DNA of 64,000 bases, taken from NCBI RefSeq assembly GCF_900116425.1, contig NZ_FPAS01000006.1, forward strand, positions 1 to 64,000, given 5' to 3'. Of the stretch, positions 1 to 9,329 are shown piece by piece (the stretch's first letter is position 1; each line of letters begins with the position of its first letter). The stretch is from Lishizhenia tianjinensis (lineage in GTDB: Bacteria; Bacteroidota; Bacteroidia; Flavobacteriales_D; Crocinitomicaceae). Both the position numbers and the translations under genes were made by a program. The notes under the pieces were generated by a model. The model had not been told where the DNA came from. It did not search any database and was given only the letters and a program-made list of their open reading frames with translations.

Positions 1-1232
1 GAAGCCGAATAAGAGAAACTTGCATCATCTAAAGCATTAATTGTAACACTTGCTGTTGATGAATTCGGACACGTTCCTGCTGTAGTATAAGTAACAGTGT
101 ACGTTCCCGGTGTTGATGCCGAAACATCTATTTGACCAGTTGTTGAATTGATACTTAAACCTGCAGTACTTGAGAATGTACCTCCAGTAACACCTGTAAT
201 TGTCGGTGATGGATCTGCTGCATTTGCACAATAAGACAAAGCTGAATAAGAGAATCCTGCATTATCCTGAGCCGTTACACCTACGGTAACAGAGCCACAA
301 GAACCTGGTGTAACACAACCTCCTTCTCCTCTTACATAATAGGTAGTAGCAGAAGTTGGGTTTACAATAACACTAGAACCATTTGTTGTTGCAACTAAGG
401 TACCTCCACATGAGCCTTCATAAACCGCCCACTGTGTAGCATCATTTAAACTTCCTGTAATTGTTAATGTAGATTGAGCTCCAGAACAAACGCTCGTTGG
501 TGAAGCTGTTACTGTTGGCACATCTGGATCTGTACAAGAGGAAGATCCTTTTAACACAATATTATCAAAAGCAAACTCTTCGTGAGAATCTGGCATTGAA
601 AATCGAACTCTAATCTCTATGGTACTACCGGTAACGGTGCTTCCGGTAATGGAATTTAAATCTAAATTGAAAGTAGTCATTGCCTGGTTTACATGCGTAA
701 CCTCTCCAGCATCAGTGACTCCATTTAAATTATCATCACGTGTACATCCAAATGTTCCATAATTTCCATTAAAAGCCAAAACACTCGTATAACTTCCTGT
801 ACCGTCAATTCGATAGTCAACAATGAGAAAATCATTATCTTCATATCTGATATCTAAAGTATTAGGAAAGGCTACATCTATATCTATAGTAAGATTTGAT
901 TTTCCACTTATAGAAATGGGGTCTAATTCAATATAAGAATGACCGTTGTAAAATGTATTAATATCCTCTCCTCCAATCATGTTGGTACTATTTCCAGTAA
1001 GAGCTTGAGAAAAAGAGAAATTTGTAGGAACATCTCTTAAGATATAATCTACACCACTTGTTTGGAAAGACTGAGATGGATAATCTGTACCTGTGTCAGC
1101 ATTTCCTATGGCGTAACCTGAAAAGTCCGCACCTTCGAAATCTTCTTGATGAATAATGGTTTGTGAATTAACGATGGGTACGAAGGCTACCATCGTAAAT
1201 ACAATTAAAAACCAAAAGGTAATTTTTTTCAT
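1..1232 (-). CDS. Secreted multi-repeat surface protein, N-terminal part (3' end outside window)
   Basis: The frame is open from an ATG at 1232 to the window edge, so about 410 residues are visible and the C-terminus is missing. It opens with a signal peptide (MKKITFWFLIVF..., probable cleavage after VNSQ). Residues about 25-180 resemble a jelly-roll or choice-of-anchor type domain (HQEDFEGADFSGYAIG, then FAFDNIVLKG). An Ig-like segment of about 75 residues follows (TVTASPTSVCSGAQSTLTI). Then comes one full copy, and the start of another, of an ~80-aa repeat with the signature GGTFSSTAGLSIN...GTYTVTYTT. That repeat also occurs in the large adhesin gene upstream. This architecture is typical of T9SS-exported Bacteroidota surface proteins; the sorting tail is expected beyond the window but not seen. 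It starts 32 bp after the tail-collar gene, so the two probably share a transcript. Ligand unknown. Confidence 0.8.
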   Translation of the reverse strand, partial: MKKITFWFLIVFTMVAFVPIVNSQTIIHQEDFEGADFSGYAIGNADTGTDYPSQSFQTSGVDYILRDVPTNFSFSQALTGNSTNMIGGEDINTFYNGHSYIELDPISISGKSNLTIDIDVAFPNTLDIRYEDNDFLIVDYRIDGTGSYTSVLAFNGNYGTFGCTRDDNLNGVTDAGEVTHVNQAMTTFNLDLNSITGSTVTGSTIEIRVRFSMPDSHEEFAFDNIVLKGSSSCTDPDVPTVTASPTSVCSGAQSTLTITGSLNDATQWAVYEGSCGGTLVATTNGSSVIVNPTSATTYYVRGEGGCVTPGSCGSVTVGVTAQDNAGFSYSALSYCANAADPSPTITGVTGGTFSSTAGLSINSTTGQIDVSASTPGTYTVTYTTAGTCPNSSTASVTINALDDASFSYSA

Positions 1233-1264
1233 GTTCAATGTAGTTTATAGTTAGAAATAATTTT

Positions 1265-1822
1265 TTAGCTTCTAATTGGATATTCCCCATCAATGGCAAT
1301 TATGTAGTTTACCGCTAAATATGGTTGCATATTTTCATGAGATTGTGACCCACCACTATTAGCCAAGGTGGTTGTAGCACTAATTGAGTTTCCCATTTTA
1401 GTGTTTGCTGGACTACTTGAATAAATTTCAGAGCTTGTACCAGACCCACTAGCTAAAACAACTTCCGGACTTAGGACATCCTCATCACCTGGAGTACTTT
1501 GTCCATTCAGGTCGGCTGTTGTTTGTGCCATATGTGAATGAGATGGCATTTGTTGAATATTTAGAGTTACATCTTCAACTCCTCCTTTTTCTCCTATGCA
1601 ATAAGTGGATAGCCCCGGACCTGTTCTAGGACCGATTGGTGCCCTTCCTCTTAAATCAGGCAAAGCGAAAGTAGTCCTCCCGTCACCACCAAATTCGTTT
1701 CCTAAAATTGAATATAAGACTTGATTAGTAGCAATTGGCAAAATTTGCCCATCGCAAAATGCCCAACCACGTGGAGCAAAATTTCCTCCAAACATGATGA
1801 TTTGACCAATAAATGGTTCCAT
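1265..1822 (-). CDS. Phage tail collar domain protein (microcystin-dependent protein-like)
   Basis: 185 aa. The N-terminal ~60 residues carry the phage tail collar domain signature: GQIIMFGGNFAPRGWAFCDG, then ILGNEFGGDGRTTFALPDLRGR. The C-terminus (QSHENMQPYLAVNYIIA) is also typical of this family, known as microcystin-dependent protein or MdpB-like. Family members are found free in bacterial genomes and their role is not firmly established; in phages the domain lies in tail or fibre proteins. No signal peptide is visible, although both flanking genes encode secreted surface proteins. The middle (residues ~95-160) is Ser/Thr-rich low complexity. There are no other phage genes here, so a prophage remnant is unlikely. 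It lies 32 bp upstream of the partial surface-protein gene, probably in one operon. Confidence 0.85.
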   Translation of the reverse strand: MEPFIGQIIMFGGNFAPRGWAFCDGQILPIATNQVLYSILGNEFGGDGRTTFALPDLRGRAPIGPRTGPGLSTYCIGEKGGVEDVTLNIQQMPSHSHMAQTTADLNGQSTPGDEDVLSPEVVLASGSGTSSEIYSSSPANTKMGNSISATTTLANSGGSQSHENMQPYLAVNYIIAIDGEYPIRS

Positions 1823-2018
1823 AATGATTAAGTTTTTAGTGTGTTTTCATTAAATATTTAGTTGAAGATATTTCAGGGAATTGGTCCCACCAACTTTCAG
1901 AAATTGACAATTATCAATAAAGGGGTTAATCCTGTAAAACTAGTAGGGTATCACCTTACAAAAACTTCTAACAAACTAAAAAACAACAGTTTTCTTAACA
2001 AAAAGAAAAGTTTAAACA

Positions 2019-2051
2019 CAAAAAAAGCAAGCTCCTTTCGAAGCTTGCTTT
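2019..2051 (-). terminator. Rho-independent terminator of the SprB-like adhesin gene
   Basis: A 10-bp perfect stem (2024-2033 with 2042-2051) and 8-nt loop are followed on the minus strand by a T run (complement of the A run at 2021-2026). It lies 23 bp past the stop of the adhesin gene and separates it from the tail-collar gene. Confidence 0.85.
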
Positions 2052-2073
2052 CACTAAATTTTAAGTGTATCTA

Positions 2074-5000
2074 CTATTGCTTGATAATTCTTACAACAGC
2101 TTTTTGATCTTGTTTATCTGTTACTTCTAACAAGTAAACTCCTTTTGGAAGATCTATATTCATCGTCATCTGATTTGAAAAATCCATCTCAGCTACTTGA
2201 ATTAATTCTCCTGCAAGGTTAAAGATTCTGAAATCTATGTGATCTTGAACCTTATCGAATTGTACATTAAATGTTCCTTGTGTTGGGTTAGGGTAAACTG
2301 TAAAGGCCTCTGCCAATTCAACTTTCTCCACACCTACTGTAGTTATAGCAATACAATCTGATGTATCTACACATCCGTTTAAGGTTACTATCACTCCGTA
2401 ATTTCCATTAGCAGTTGCTGTAAAGCTTTGCCCAGTTTCTCCGGCGATGAAAGAATCATCTGCACAATCAAACCACTGGTAAGTAGCTCCCGCTTGATCT
2501 GCTGTTATCGTAATTTCATTTACAGTAACAGATGGGTTAACGTTTGTAATTGTAATTTGAGTTGTTTGTGTTGCAGCACAAACTCCTGTTGTAGTGTAAG
2601 TAACTGCATAAGTACCTGGTGTACTTGTCGCCAAGTCAATCTCACCCGTTGTTGCATCTATCGTTAACTCTGGTGAAGGACAAGTAAACGAACCACCTAC
2701 TGTACCATCAATGGTTGCTACTGGGTTTGCGTCATACTGACAGAAATCAGTTTGTCCGTATGTAAAATCAGCAGTATCTGGCGCTACTAAAGCCATCAAA
2801 TAAGTAGATGATGCTGAACAAGCTCCATTCGTTGTATACGTAATTGTATAGGTACCAGCCACAGAGTTTTGTAAATCTATCTCACCTGTTGCCGCATCAA
2901 TTGCTATACCTGTAGTTGAAGTAAATGTACCTCCAGCATTACCTTTAACTGTTGGCAATGGATTAACATCATCTAAACACGTTAAAGGAAGAGCGTAACT
3001 AAATGTTGCGTCATCGATTGGGCTAATTGTAACAGTAACTGTTGACGAATTAGGACAAGGTCCGTTCGTTGTGTACGTCACATCATAAGTACCCGCTGGA
3101 GAAGCATTCGCATCTATAGTTCCAGAAATTGAGTTTATCACCAATCCTGAAGTTGCTGTAAACGTACCTCCCGCTAATCCTGAGATTGTTGGAGAAACGT
3201 TACCTGCATCCGTACAGTAAGAGCTAGAAGCAAAGCTAAATGAAGCATCATCTGTAGGGTTAACTGCATTGATGGTTACTGTTGCCGTAGCTGTACAACC
3301 ATTTGCATCTGTTACCGTTACGGTGTTACTTCCTGCTGCTGCCATTGTAGTTACATCTGTTGTTGCTCCACTATCCCAAGAGAAAGTATAAGGTGCAACT
3401 CCTCCTGCTGCTGTAGCTGTAGCACCACCATCAAGGGCAGATGGACAACTTGCATCAGCATCTACAACTGCCGTTACAGTTAAAGCTGTTGGTTCTGTTA
3501 ATGAAATTGAAGCATTAGAAGTACATCCATTTGCATCCGTTACCACTACAGAGTGAATTCCTGCTGTTAAAGCAACTGCCGTAGCTGTTGTTTCATTGTT
3601 ATCCCATAAATAAGTAAACGGTGCTGTTCCTCCTGTTGCTGAAACCGTAGCTGATCCATTCGCTGCTCCGTTACAAGAAACGTTAGCATCCAAGGTTGTT
3701 TGTGCAATTAAAAGTGAAGGCTGAGCAATTGTTACAGAGCTCGACGCTGAACATCCGTTTGCATCTGTAATGATAACATTGTAAGTACCTGCCGCGAACA
3801 CAGAAACTGTTTCTGTATTTGCTCCGTTGTCCCACGCATACGTATAAGGAGCTGTTCCTCCTGTTGCAACTGCTGTTGCAGATCCATTTGCTGCTCCGAA
3901 ACACAATACGTCATTATTAACCGTAACTGAAGCTGTCAATACTGCTGGCTCTGTTACTGTTACAGAAGATGTAGTAGTACATCCATTTGCATCGGTAATG
4001 TCAACATTGTAAGTACCTGCTGCCACCCCTGTGATAGATGGTGCTGTTACACCGTTATCCCACAAGTAATTATACGGTGCCGTTCCACCTGTTACTACAA
4101 CACTTGCAGCTCCGTCAACAGCTCCGTTACAACTGATACTCGCATCTTCTGTTGTTGTTCCAACTAAAGCTGCAGGTTCTGTAATAGTAACTGTTGCATT
4201 CACTACACACGCATTTGCATCTGTAACATCCACACTGTAAGTTCCAGCAACCACACCTGTGATTGATGCTGTTGTAGCACCATTGTCCCACAAGTAAGTA
4301 TAAGGTCCTACCCCACCTGTAGCTGATACTGTAGCTCCACCGTCTGCAGCTCCATTACAAGTAACTGTTGCATCTACAACTGTTGTAGCAACGATAGCTG
4401 TTGGTTCTGTAATCGTTACTGAAGCAGTAGACGTACATCCATTTGCATCGGTAATTGTTACAGTATATGTTCCAGCTGTTAATCCAGTAATCGCTGCTGT
4501 TGTTTCACCATTGTCCCATGCATAAGTGTAAGGTGCTGTACCTCCTACTTCAGAAGCTGTCGCAGAACCATCTGCTCCGCCATTACACGTTACGTTTCCA
4601 TCCACTACTGCAGATGCTACTAATACTGCTGGCTCTGTAATTGTTACTGAAGTAGTAACTACACAGGCATTCGCATCTGTAACTGTAACATTGTAGGTAC
4701 CTGCTGCTAAACCAGTAACAGTAGCTGTCGTTTCATTGTTATCCCACAAATACGTGTAAGGTGCAGTACCTCCTGTTGCTGTAACTGTTGCAGCTCCATC
4801 AGCAACTCCATTACAACTTACCGTTGCATCAACTGCTGTTGTTGCATCAAGAATTGTAGGTTCAGAAATCGTTACCGAAGATGAAGAAATACATCCATTC
4901 GCATCTGTAACATCTACGTTGTAGGTTCCTGCCGCTACACCTGTGATAGTGGCTGTTACAGCCCCGTTATCCCAAGCATAAGTGTAAGGAGCTGTTCCTC

Positions 5001-7749
5001 CCGTTGCTGAAGCAGTTGCCCCACCATCAGTTCCTCCATTACAAGAAACGTTGTTATCTACTACTGATGCTGCAACAAGAACTGTTGGTTCTGTAATGGT
5101 TACTGATCCTGCAACGATACATCCATTTGCATCAGTTACACCCACATTGTATGTACCTGCAGTTAAACCACTAATTGTAGCTGTTGTTGCTCCGTTGTCC
5201 CACACGTAAGTAAAAGGTGCTGTTCCTCCTGTTACTGAAGCCGTAGCTCCACCATCAGCTCCACCGTTACATGAAACATTTGCATCAACAGTAGTTGTTA
5301 CCGCCAAAATAGCTGGTTCAGTAACTGTAGCTGTTTCTGTATCTGTACATCCATTCGCATCTGTAATTGTTACGGTATACGTTCCTGCTGCCAAACCTGT
5401 AATGGCTGCAGTTGTTTCTCCGTTATCCCAAGCATAAGTGTAAGGAGCCGTTCCTCCTGTTGCTGAAGCTGTTGCTGCTCCATCTGAAGCACCATTACAA
5501 CTTACCGTCATATCTATAGTCGTAGCAGCTACAAGAACTGTTGGTTCTACGATTGTTATTGTCTCTGTTGCTGTACAAGCGTTTGCATCGGTTACAGTAA
5601 CTGTATAAGTACCTGCTGCTACATTGGTAATTGAAGCTGTAATATCTCCATTATCCCAAGCGTAAGTATAAGGTGCTGTTCCTCCTGTTGCTGAAGCTGT
5701 TGCTCCACCATCTGTACCACCATTACAAGAAACGTCACTATCTAACGTAGTTGATGCTACTAATAAAGTAGGTTCTGTAATTGTAATATTTGCTGAAGAA
5801 ACACATCCGTTTGCATCCGTTACATCTACGCTGTAGGTACCTGCTGCTAGTCCAGTGATAGAAGCTGAAGTTGCCCCATTGTCCCACAAGTAAGCGTAAG
5901 GAGCCGTACCTCCAGTTGCTGAAGCCGTTGCAGCACCATCTGCACCTGCATTACAACTTACATTTGCATCTACGGTTGCTGCTGCAACCAATACAGCTGG
6001 TTCTGTAATAACCACTGAAGTTGTAGCGATACATCCATTTGCATCCGTAATTCCAACATTGTAAGTTCCTGCAATCAATCCTGTAATAGAAGCTGTATTT
6101 GCTCCAGTATCCCAAGTATAAGAATAAGGTGCTGTTCCTCCTGTTACGTTTACTGTTGCTGCTCCATCTGATAAACCGTTACATGAAACGTTTGCATCTA
6201 CTACTGTTGTTCCTACCAAAGCAGCTGGCTCTGTAATTGTAGCAGTACTTGTAGATGTACATCCATTCGCATCTGTAACGGTAACCGTATATGTTCCTGC
6301 AGTCAACGTTGTAATTGTAGCTGTAGCGTCTCCATTATCCCAAGCATAAGTATAAGGTGCTGTACCTCCTGTTGCTGTTACTGTTGCAGCTCCATCTGAA
6401 GCACCATTACAAGTAACGTAAGTTTCTGAAGAAATTGCTGATGTTAATTCTGTAGGCTCTGTAATAGTTGCAGTAGTTGTTGCCACACATCCATTGGCAT
6501 CTAAAACACCAACATTGTATGTACCTGCTGCAACATTGGTAATTGAAGCTGAGTTAGCTCCATTACTCCAAGTATAATTGTAAGGTGCTGTTCCTCCAAC
6601 CGGTGTAGCTGTTGCCCCACCATCAGTTCCTCCGAAACAACTAACGTTTGCATCTACTGCTGTTAACACACCTAATAATGTAGGTTCTACAAGCGTAACT
6701 GTTGCTGTAGTTGTACAAGCATTGGCATCTGTTACGGTTACGTTGTAAGTTCCCGCTCCTAATGATGTAATTGTTGCTGTTGATCCACCATTGTCCCATG
6801 CATAATTATAAGGTGCAGTTCCTCCTGTTACAGAAACCGTTGCACTACCATCGGTAGCTCCATTACATGTTGGATTGGTAGAAGACGAAATCGTTGAATT
6901 TAATACAGCAGGTTCTGTAATCGTTACTGTATTCGTTTCTGAACATCCGTTGTCGTCTGTTACTGTGAAACTGTAAGTACCTACGTCTAATCCTGATTTA
7001 GTTGCCGATGTAGTTCCATCAGCCCATAAATAAGTATATGGTGCTGTTCCACCTGTCGGGGTAATGGTTGCTTGACCATCAGCTGCACCGTTACAAGTTA
7101 CATGATTATCTACATTAACTCCTGCTACTAAAGCAGTTGGCTCACTAATTAATACAGCTGTGTTTGAAGTACAACCAGCATTATCTGTTACACTAACACT
7201 GTAAATTCCTGCAGTTAAGTTTGTTGCTGTTCCTACTGAAGATCCGTTACTCCAAGAATAATCATAAGGAGCTGTTCCTCCATATCCAGAAACTGTTGCT
7301 GCTCCATCAGTACCTCCAAAACAACTTACATTGGTTACTGAAGATAACAATGGAAATAACATTGCTGGATTAGAAAGTGTAACTGATTGTGAAGAAATAG
7401 CACCTAAAGCGTCTTCAACATCAACCGTATAAGTTCCAGCTGCCAATCCTGAGATTGATGCTGTGTTTGCACCAGTACTCCACAAGTAAGTATAAGGTGC
7501 CGTACCTCCAGAAGGAACAGCTGTTAACTGACCATCTGCTGAGCCAAAACACGAGATCTCGCTGTCTACAGTAATTGTTACGGCTACAGCTAATGCTGCA
7601 GAAAGATTATTCGCAGAAGTAATTCCGCTGTTTAAGGGTGACTCCACATTTAACTTCTCCACATCCCTAGGGGAATCGGAAGCTAAGGAAGTCTTGCTAT
7701 ACCCCATCGTTGTGAGAAGGAGTAGTAGGAAAACAAAGATTTTTTTCAT
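2074..7749 (-). CDS. Giant SprB-repeat adhesin with T9SS type A sorting domain
   Basis: 1891 aa from ATG 7749; a longer TTG-initiated frame to 7803 is less likely because the signal peptide (MKKIFVFLLLLL) starts at 7749. Residues ~58-1490 are 19 tandem ~76-aa repeats of the SprB family, each with the pattern VSCNGxxDG, TGGTAPYTYxWDNG, GTYxVxVTDANGC, ITEP. Three ~80-aa repeats of a second type follow (~1495-1730, GGTFTxTxG...TYTVTYTTxG), then an Ig-like segment ending in CVDTSDC, then a type A T9SS C-terminal domain (VYPNPTQGTFNVQF to the end). SprB in Flavobacterium johnsoniae is the mobile surface adhesin of gliding motility; whether this protein works in gliding, attachment or aggregation cannot be told from sequence. 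Most repeats hold two cysteines, so a disulfide per repeat is plausible. A terminator lies just downstream. I see no convincing promoter. Confidence 0.93.
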   Translation of the reverse strand: MKKIFVFLLLLLTTMGYSKTSLASDSPRDVEKLNVESPLNSGITSANNLSAALAVAVTITVDSEISCFGSADGQLTAVPSGGTAPYTYLWSTGANTASISGLAAGTYTVDVEDALGAISSQSVTLSNPAMLFPLLSSVTNVSCFGGTDGAATVSGYGGTAPYDYSWSNGSSVGTATNLTAGIYSVSVTDNAGCTSNTAVLISEPTALVAGVNVDNHVTCNGAADGQATITPTGGTAPYTYLWADGTTSATKSGLDVGTYSFTVTDDNGCSETNTVTITEPAVLNSTISSSTNPTCNGATDGSATVSVTGGTAPYNYAWDNGGSTATITSLGAGTYNVTVTDANACTTTATVTLVEPTLLGVLTAVDANVSCFGGTDGGATATPVGGTAPYNYTWSNGANSASITNVAAGTYNVGVLDANGCVATTTATITEPTELTSAISSETYVTCNGASDGAATVTATGGTAPYTYAWDNGDATATITTLTAGTYTVTVTDANGCTSTSTATITEPAALVGTTVVDANVSCNGLSDGAATVNVTGGTAPYSYTWDTGANTASITGLIAGTYNVGITDANGCIATTSVVITEPAVLVAAATVDANVSCNAGADGAATASATGGTAPYAYLWDNGATSASITGLAAGTYSVDVTDANGCVSSANITITEPTLLVASTTLDSDVSCNGGTDGGATASATGGTAPYTYAWDNGDITASITNVAAGTYTVTVTDANACTATETITIVEPTVLVAATTIDMTVSCNGASDGAATASATGGTAPYTYAWDNGETTAAITGLAAGTYTVTITDANGCTDTETATVTEPAILAVTTTVDANVSCNGGADGGATASVTGGTAPFTYVWDNGATTATISGLTAGTYNVGVTDANGCIVAGSVTITEPTVLVAASVVDNNVSCNGGTDGGATASATGGTAPYTYAWDNGAVTATITGVAAGTYNVDVTDANGCISSSSVTISEPTILDATTAVDATVSCNGVADGAATVTATGGTAPYTYLWDNNETTATVTGLAAGTYNVTVTDANACVVTTSVTITEPAVLVASAVVDGNVTCNGGADGSATASEVGGTAPYTYAWDNGETTAAITGLTAGTYTVTITDANGCTSTASVTITEPTAIVATTVVDATVTCNGAADGGATVSATGGVGPYTYLWDNGATTASITGVVAGTYSVDVTDANACVVNATVTITEPAALVGTTTEDASISCNGAVDGAASVVVTGGTAPYNYLWDNGVTAPSITGVAAGTYNVDITDANGCTTTSSVTVTEPAVLTASVTVNNDVLCFGAANGSATAVATGGTAPYTYAWDNGANTETVSVFAAGTYNVIITDANGCSASSSVTIAQPSLLIAQTTLDANVSCNGAANGSATVSATGGTAPFTYLWDNNETTATAVALTAGIHSVVVTDANGCTSNASISLTEPTALTVTAVVDADASCPSALDGGATATAAGGVAPYTFSWDSGATTDVTTMAAAGSNTVTVTDANGCTATATVTINAVNPTDDASFSFASSSYCTDAGNVSPTISGLAGGTFTATSGLVINSISGTIDANASPAGTYDVTYTTNGPCPNSSTVTVTISPIDDATFSYALPLTCLDDVNPLPTVKGNAGGTFTSTTGIAIDAATGEIDLQNSVAGTYTITYTTNGACSASSTYLMALVAPDTADFTYGQTDFCQYDANPVATIDGTVGGSFTCPSPELTIDATTGEIDLATSTPGTYAVTYTTTGVCAATQTTQITITNVNPSVTVNEITITADQAGATYQWFDCADDSFIAGETGQSFTATANGNYGVIVTLNGCVDTSDCIAITTVGVEKVELAEAFTVYPNPTQGTFNVQFDKVQDHIDFRIFNLAGELIQVAEMDFSNQMTMNIDLPKGVYLLEVTDKQDQKAVVRIIKQ

Positions 7750-8251
7750 TGCCTGTACTTTAAAATTTAGTTTTTTAATTACAGGTTTCGATGTAAAGTT
7801 CAACGCATTACAACGTTGAAAAGTAGGTTTTGGGGTGATAAATATTTTTTACATTTTTTTAAATATTCATCGGTTTGATGTAGTTATTGTTTCGTTTTTA
7901 GTTCATTTTGTTTGATAAAGGTTTTTAAGAGTTAATAATTATTTTCTATTGGTTGTTAGCGTTGAAATCATTTAACACTTCTTATATATTACTGAATGAC
8001 AATGATTTGAGCAGTAGCAGAGCATATTTTTCAAATCGATTAGTTCGTATATATGAAGTGAAAAACCGGTATTTCAACACAGTTTCACCGCATTTCGTCA
8101 CGAAAAGTAAGCATATTTCTGGAAAGACAAGCGTTTAACGCTGTATAAAAAAAATGATTTCATGTGGTTATTGGAATGCAAAGTAACTACTTCACAAATC
8201 GATTTTAGGTGGAATAAATATTAAAGGGTGAATAACTAATTTTTCAGTTTT
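7750..8251. other. Gene-free AT-rich interval
   Basis: About 500 bp upstream of the adhesin gene. No convincing coding frame: the 61-codon plus-strand frame at 7953-8138 has no recognisable features. There is a perfect 13-nt palindrome at 8130-8142 (AGCGTTTAACGCT) and a 10-bp direct repeat CAAATCGATT at about 8032 and 8195. Either could be an operator, but nothing shows function. The interval presumably holds the adhesin promoter; only a weak -7-like TACTTTTC about 70 bp upstream of the ATG is visible. Confidence 0.5.
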
Positions 8252-9328
8252 TTATTTAGGGGCTTTATGATACATGTATATTCCGATAAAGGTAAAAATA
8301 ATATTCGGGGTCCATACCGCCAACAAGCTAGGAAACCCAACATTGGTTGCAGCCACGGAGGTAACCTGCATACAAAAGATATAAACAAAGGTTAGTCCTA
8401 AACCTATGGCTATACTCACACCTATCCCCCCTCTTTTCTTTTCTGTAGACACAGCCAAACCTAAAAGTGTTAGTACATAGGTTGCAAAGGGCAAACTTGT
8501 TCGTTTATAAAAGTCTATTTCATACGCTACGATATTGGGTGATCCCTTATCTTTTTCACTTTGTATAAAATCCTGAATTTCATTGTACCCCATGGTCATA
8601 ACCACACTTTCTCGTTGCGCCATTTCAGACAGAAAAAAAGGTAAAACTGTATCTAGTTTTGCTCCCTCTTCAATGTAATCATTGGGTGACCCCACCTTTC
8701 TGATAAAATAGTCTCTGAACACCCACAAATTGGAAGTATCTGAGTTGGTAGCTTTTTTTGCTCTTAAAATCGATACCACCTCATTGTTCTCATCACGCTG
8801 TTCAAGAGTGAATCCATTGGCACTATTTTGTTCACCGTAATAACTTTTAAAATAGACAATTTTGTTCCCGGGAAACTGAGCATGATAATCACTTACATAA
8901 CGTGCATTTCTATAATACCCTTCTTCAAAAGCAAGTCGTTTTTCATTGGCAAAAGGCAACACTAAATGATTCAAAACCAAAGAAAAAAGCATCAACACAG
9001 TAGCACTTATCATGTAAGGCCTAAGTAGTCGTCTAAAGGGTCTTCCACTGTTTATAATGGGAATAATTTCAGAGTCCTGTGCCATTCTGGCCGTAAACCA
9101 AATAACACTTAAAAAAATGATCAGGGGAGAAAATAAATTTCCGTAATACAGGACAAAGTTTAGATAGTAATCAAAGAGGATTTCAGACACCGGCGCCTTG
9201 TTAGAAATAAATTCACTCAAGCGTTCAGACAAGTCAAAAACAACCGACAAAATCATGATTACCCCCAACATAAAGAAGAAGGTAACCAAGTATTTTTTAA
9301 TGATATATCTATCTATTTTTTTAAGCAT
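8252..9328 (-). CDS. LptF/LptG-family permease
   Basis: 358 aa, YjgP/YjgQ (LptF/LptG) family. These inner-membrane proteins work with LptB and LptC to extract lipopolysaccharide and pass it to the periplasmic bridge. Visible features: N-terminal amphipathic start and TM1 (MLKKIDRYIIKKYLVTFFFM), TM2-3 within residues ~50-120 with the family segment NSGRPFRRLLRPY between them, a periplasmic domain (~130-265), and three C-terminal membrane segments (~270-352) containing TSLPFATYVLTLLGLAVS. Length matches the family. LptF and LptG cannot be told apart here. It starts 1 bp after the tgt stop, so the two are surely co-transcribed. Confidence 0.88.
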   Translation of the reverse strand: MLKKIDRYIIKKYLVTFFFMLGVIMILSVVFDLSERLSEFISNKAPVSEILFDYYLNFVLYYGNLFSPLIIFLSVIWFTARMAQDSEIIPIINSGRPFRRLLRPYMISATVLMLFSLVLNHLVLPFANEKRLAFEEGYYRNARYVSDYHAQFPGNKIVYFKSYYGEQNSANGFTLEQRDENNEVVSILRAKKATNSDTSNLWVFRDYFIRKVGSPNDYIEEGAKLDTVLPFFLSEMAQRESVVMTMGYNEIQDFIQSEKDKGSPNIVAYEIDFYKRTSLPFATYVLTLLGLAVSTEKKRGGIGVSIAIGLGLTFVYIFCMQVTSVAATNVGFPSLLAVWTPNIIFTFIGIYMYHKAPK

Positions 9329-9329
9329 A

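Noticed and set aside
1265-1822. Prophage remnant
   Set aside because: The tail collar domain stands alone, with no integrase, capsid, terminase or other tail genes nearby.
1862-2107. 81-codon plus-strand frame
   Set aside because: It lies across the adhesin terminator and 3' end, is low in complexity (Lys/Asn/Ser runs from AT-rich DNA) and has no recognisable domain.
2074-7749. Regular ~228-bp period suggesting a CRISPR-like or satellite array
   Set aside because: The whole array is one reading frame of SprB repeats; period and divergence are explained by protein repeats.
7953-8138. 61-codon plus-strand frame in the gene-free interval
   Set aside because: No promoter box, no conserved pattern, and composition like the surrounding intergenic DNA.
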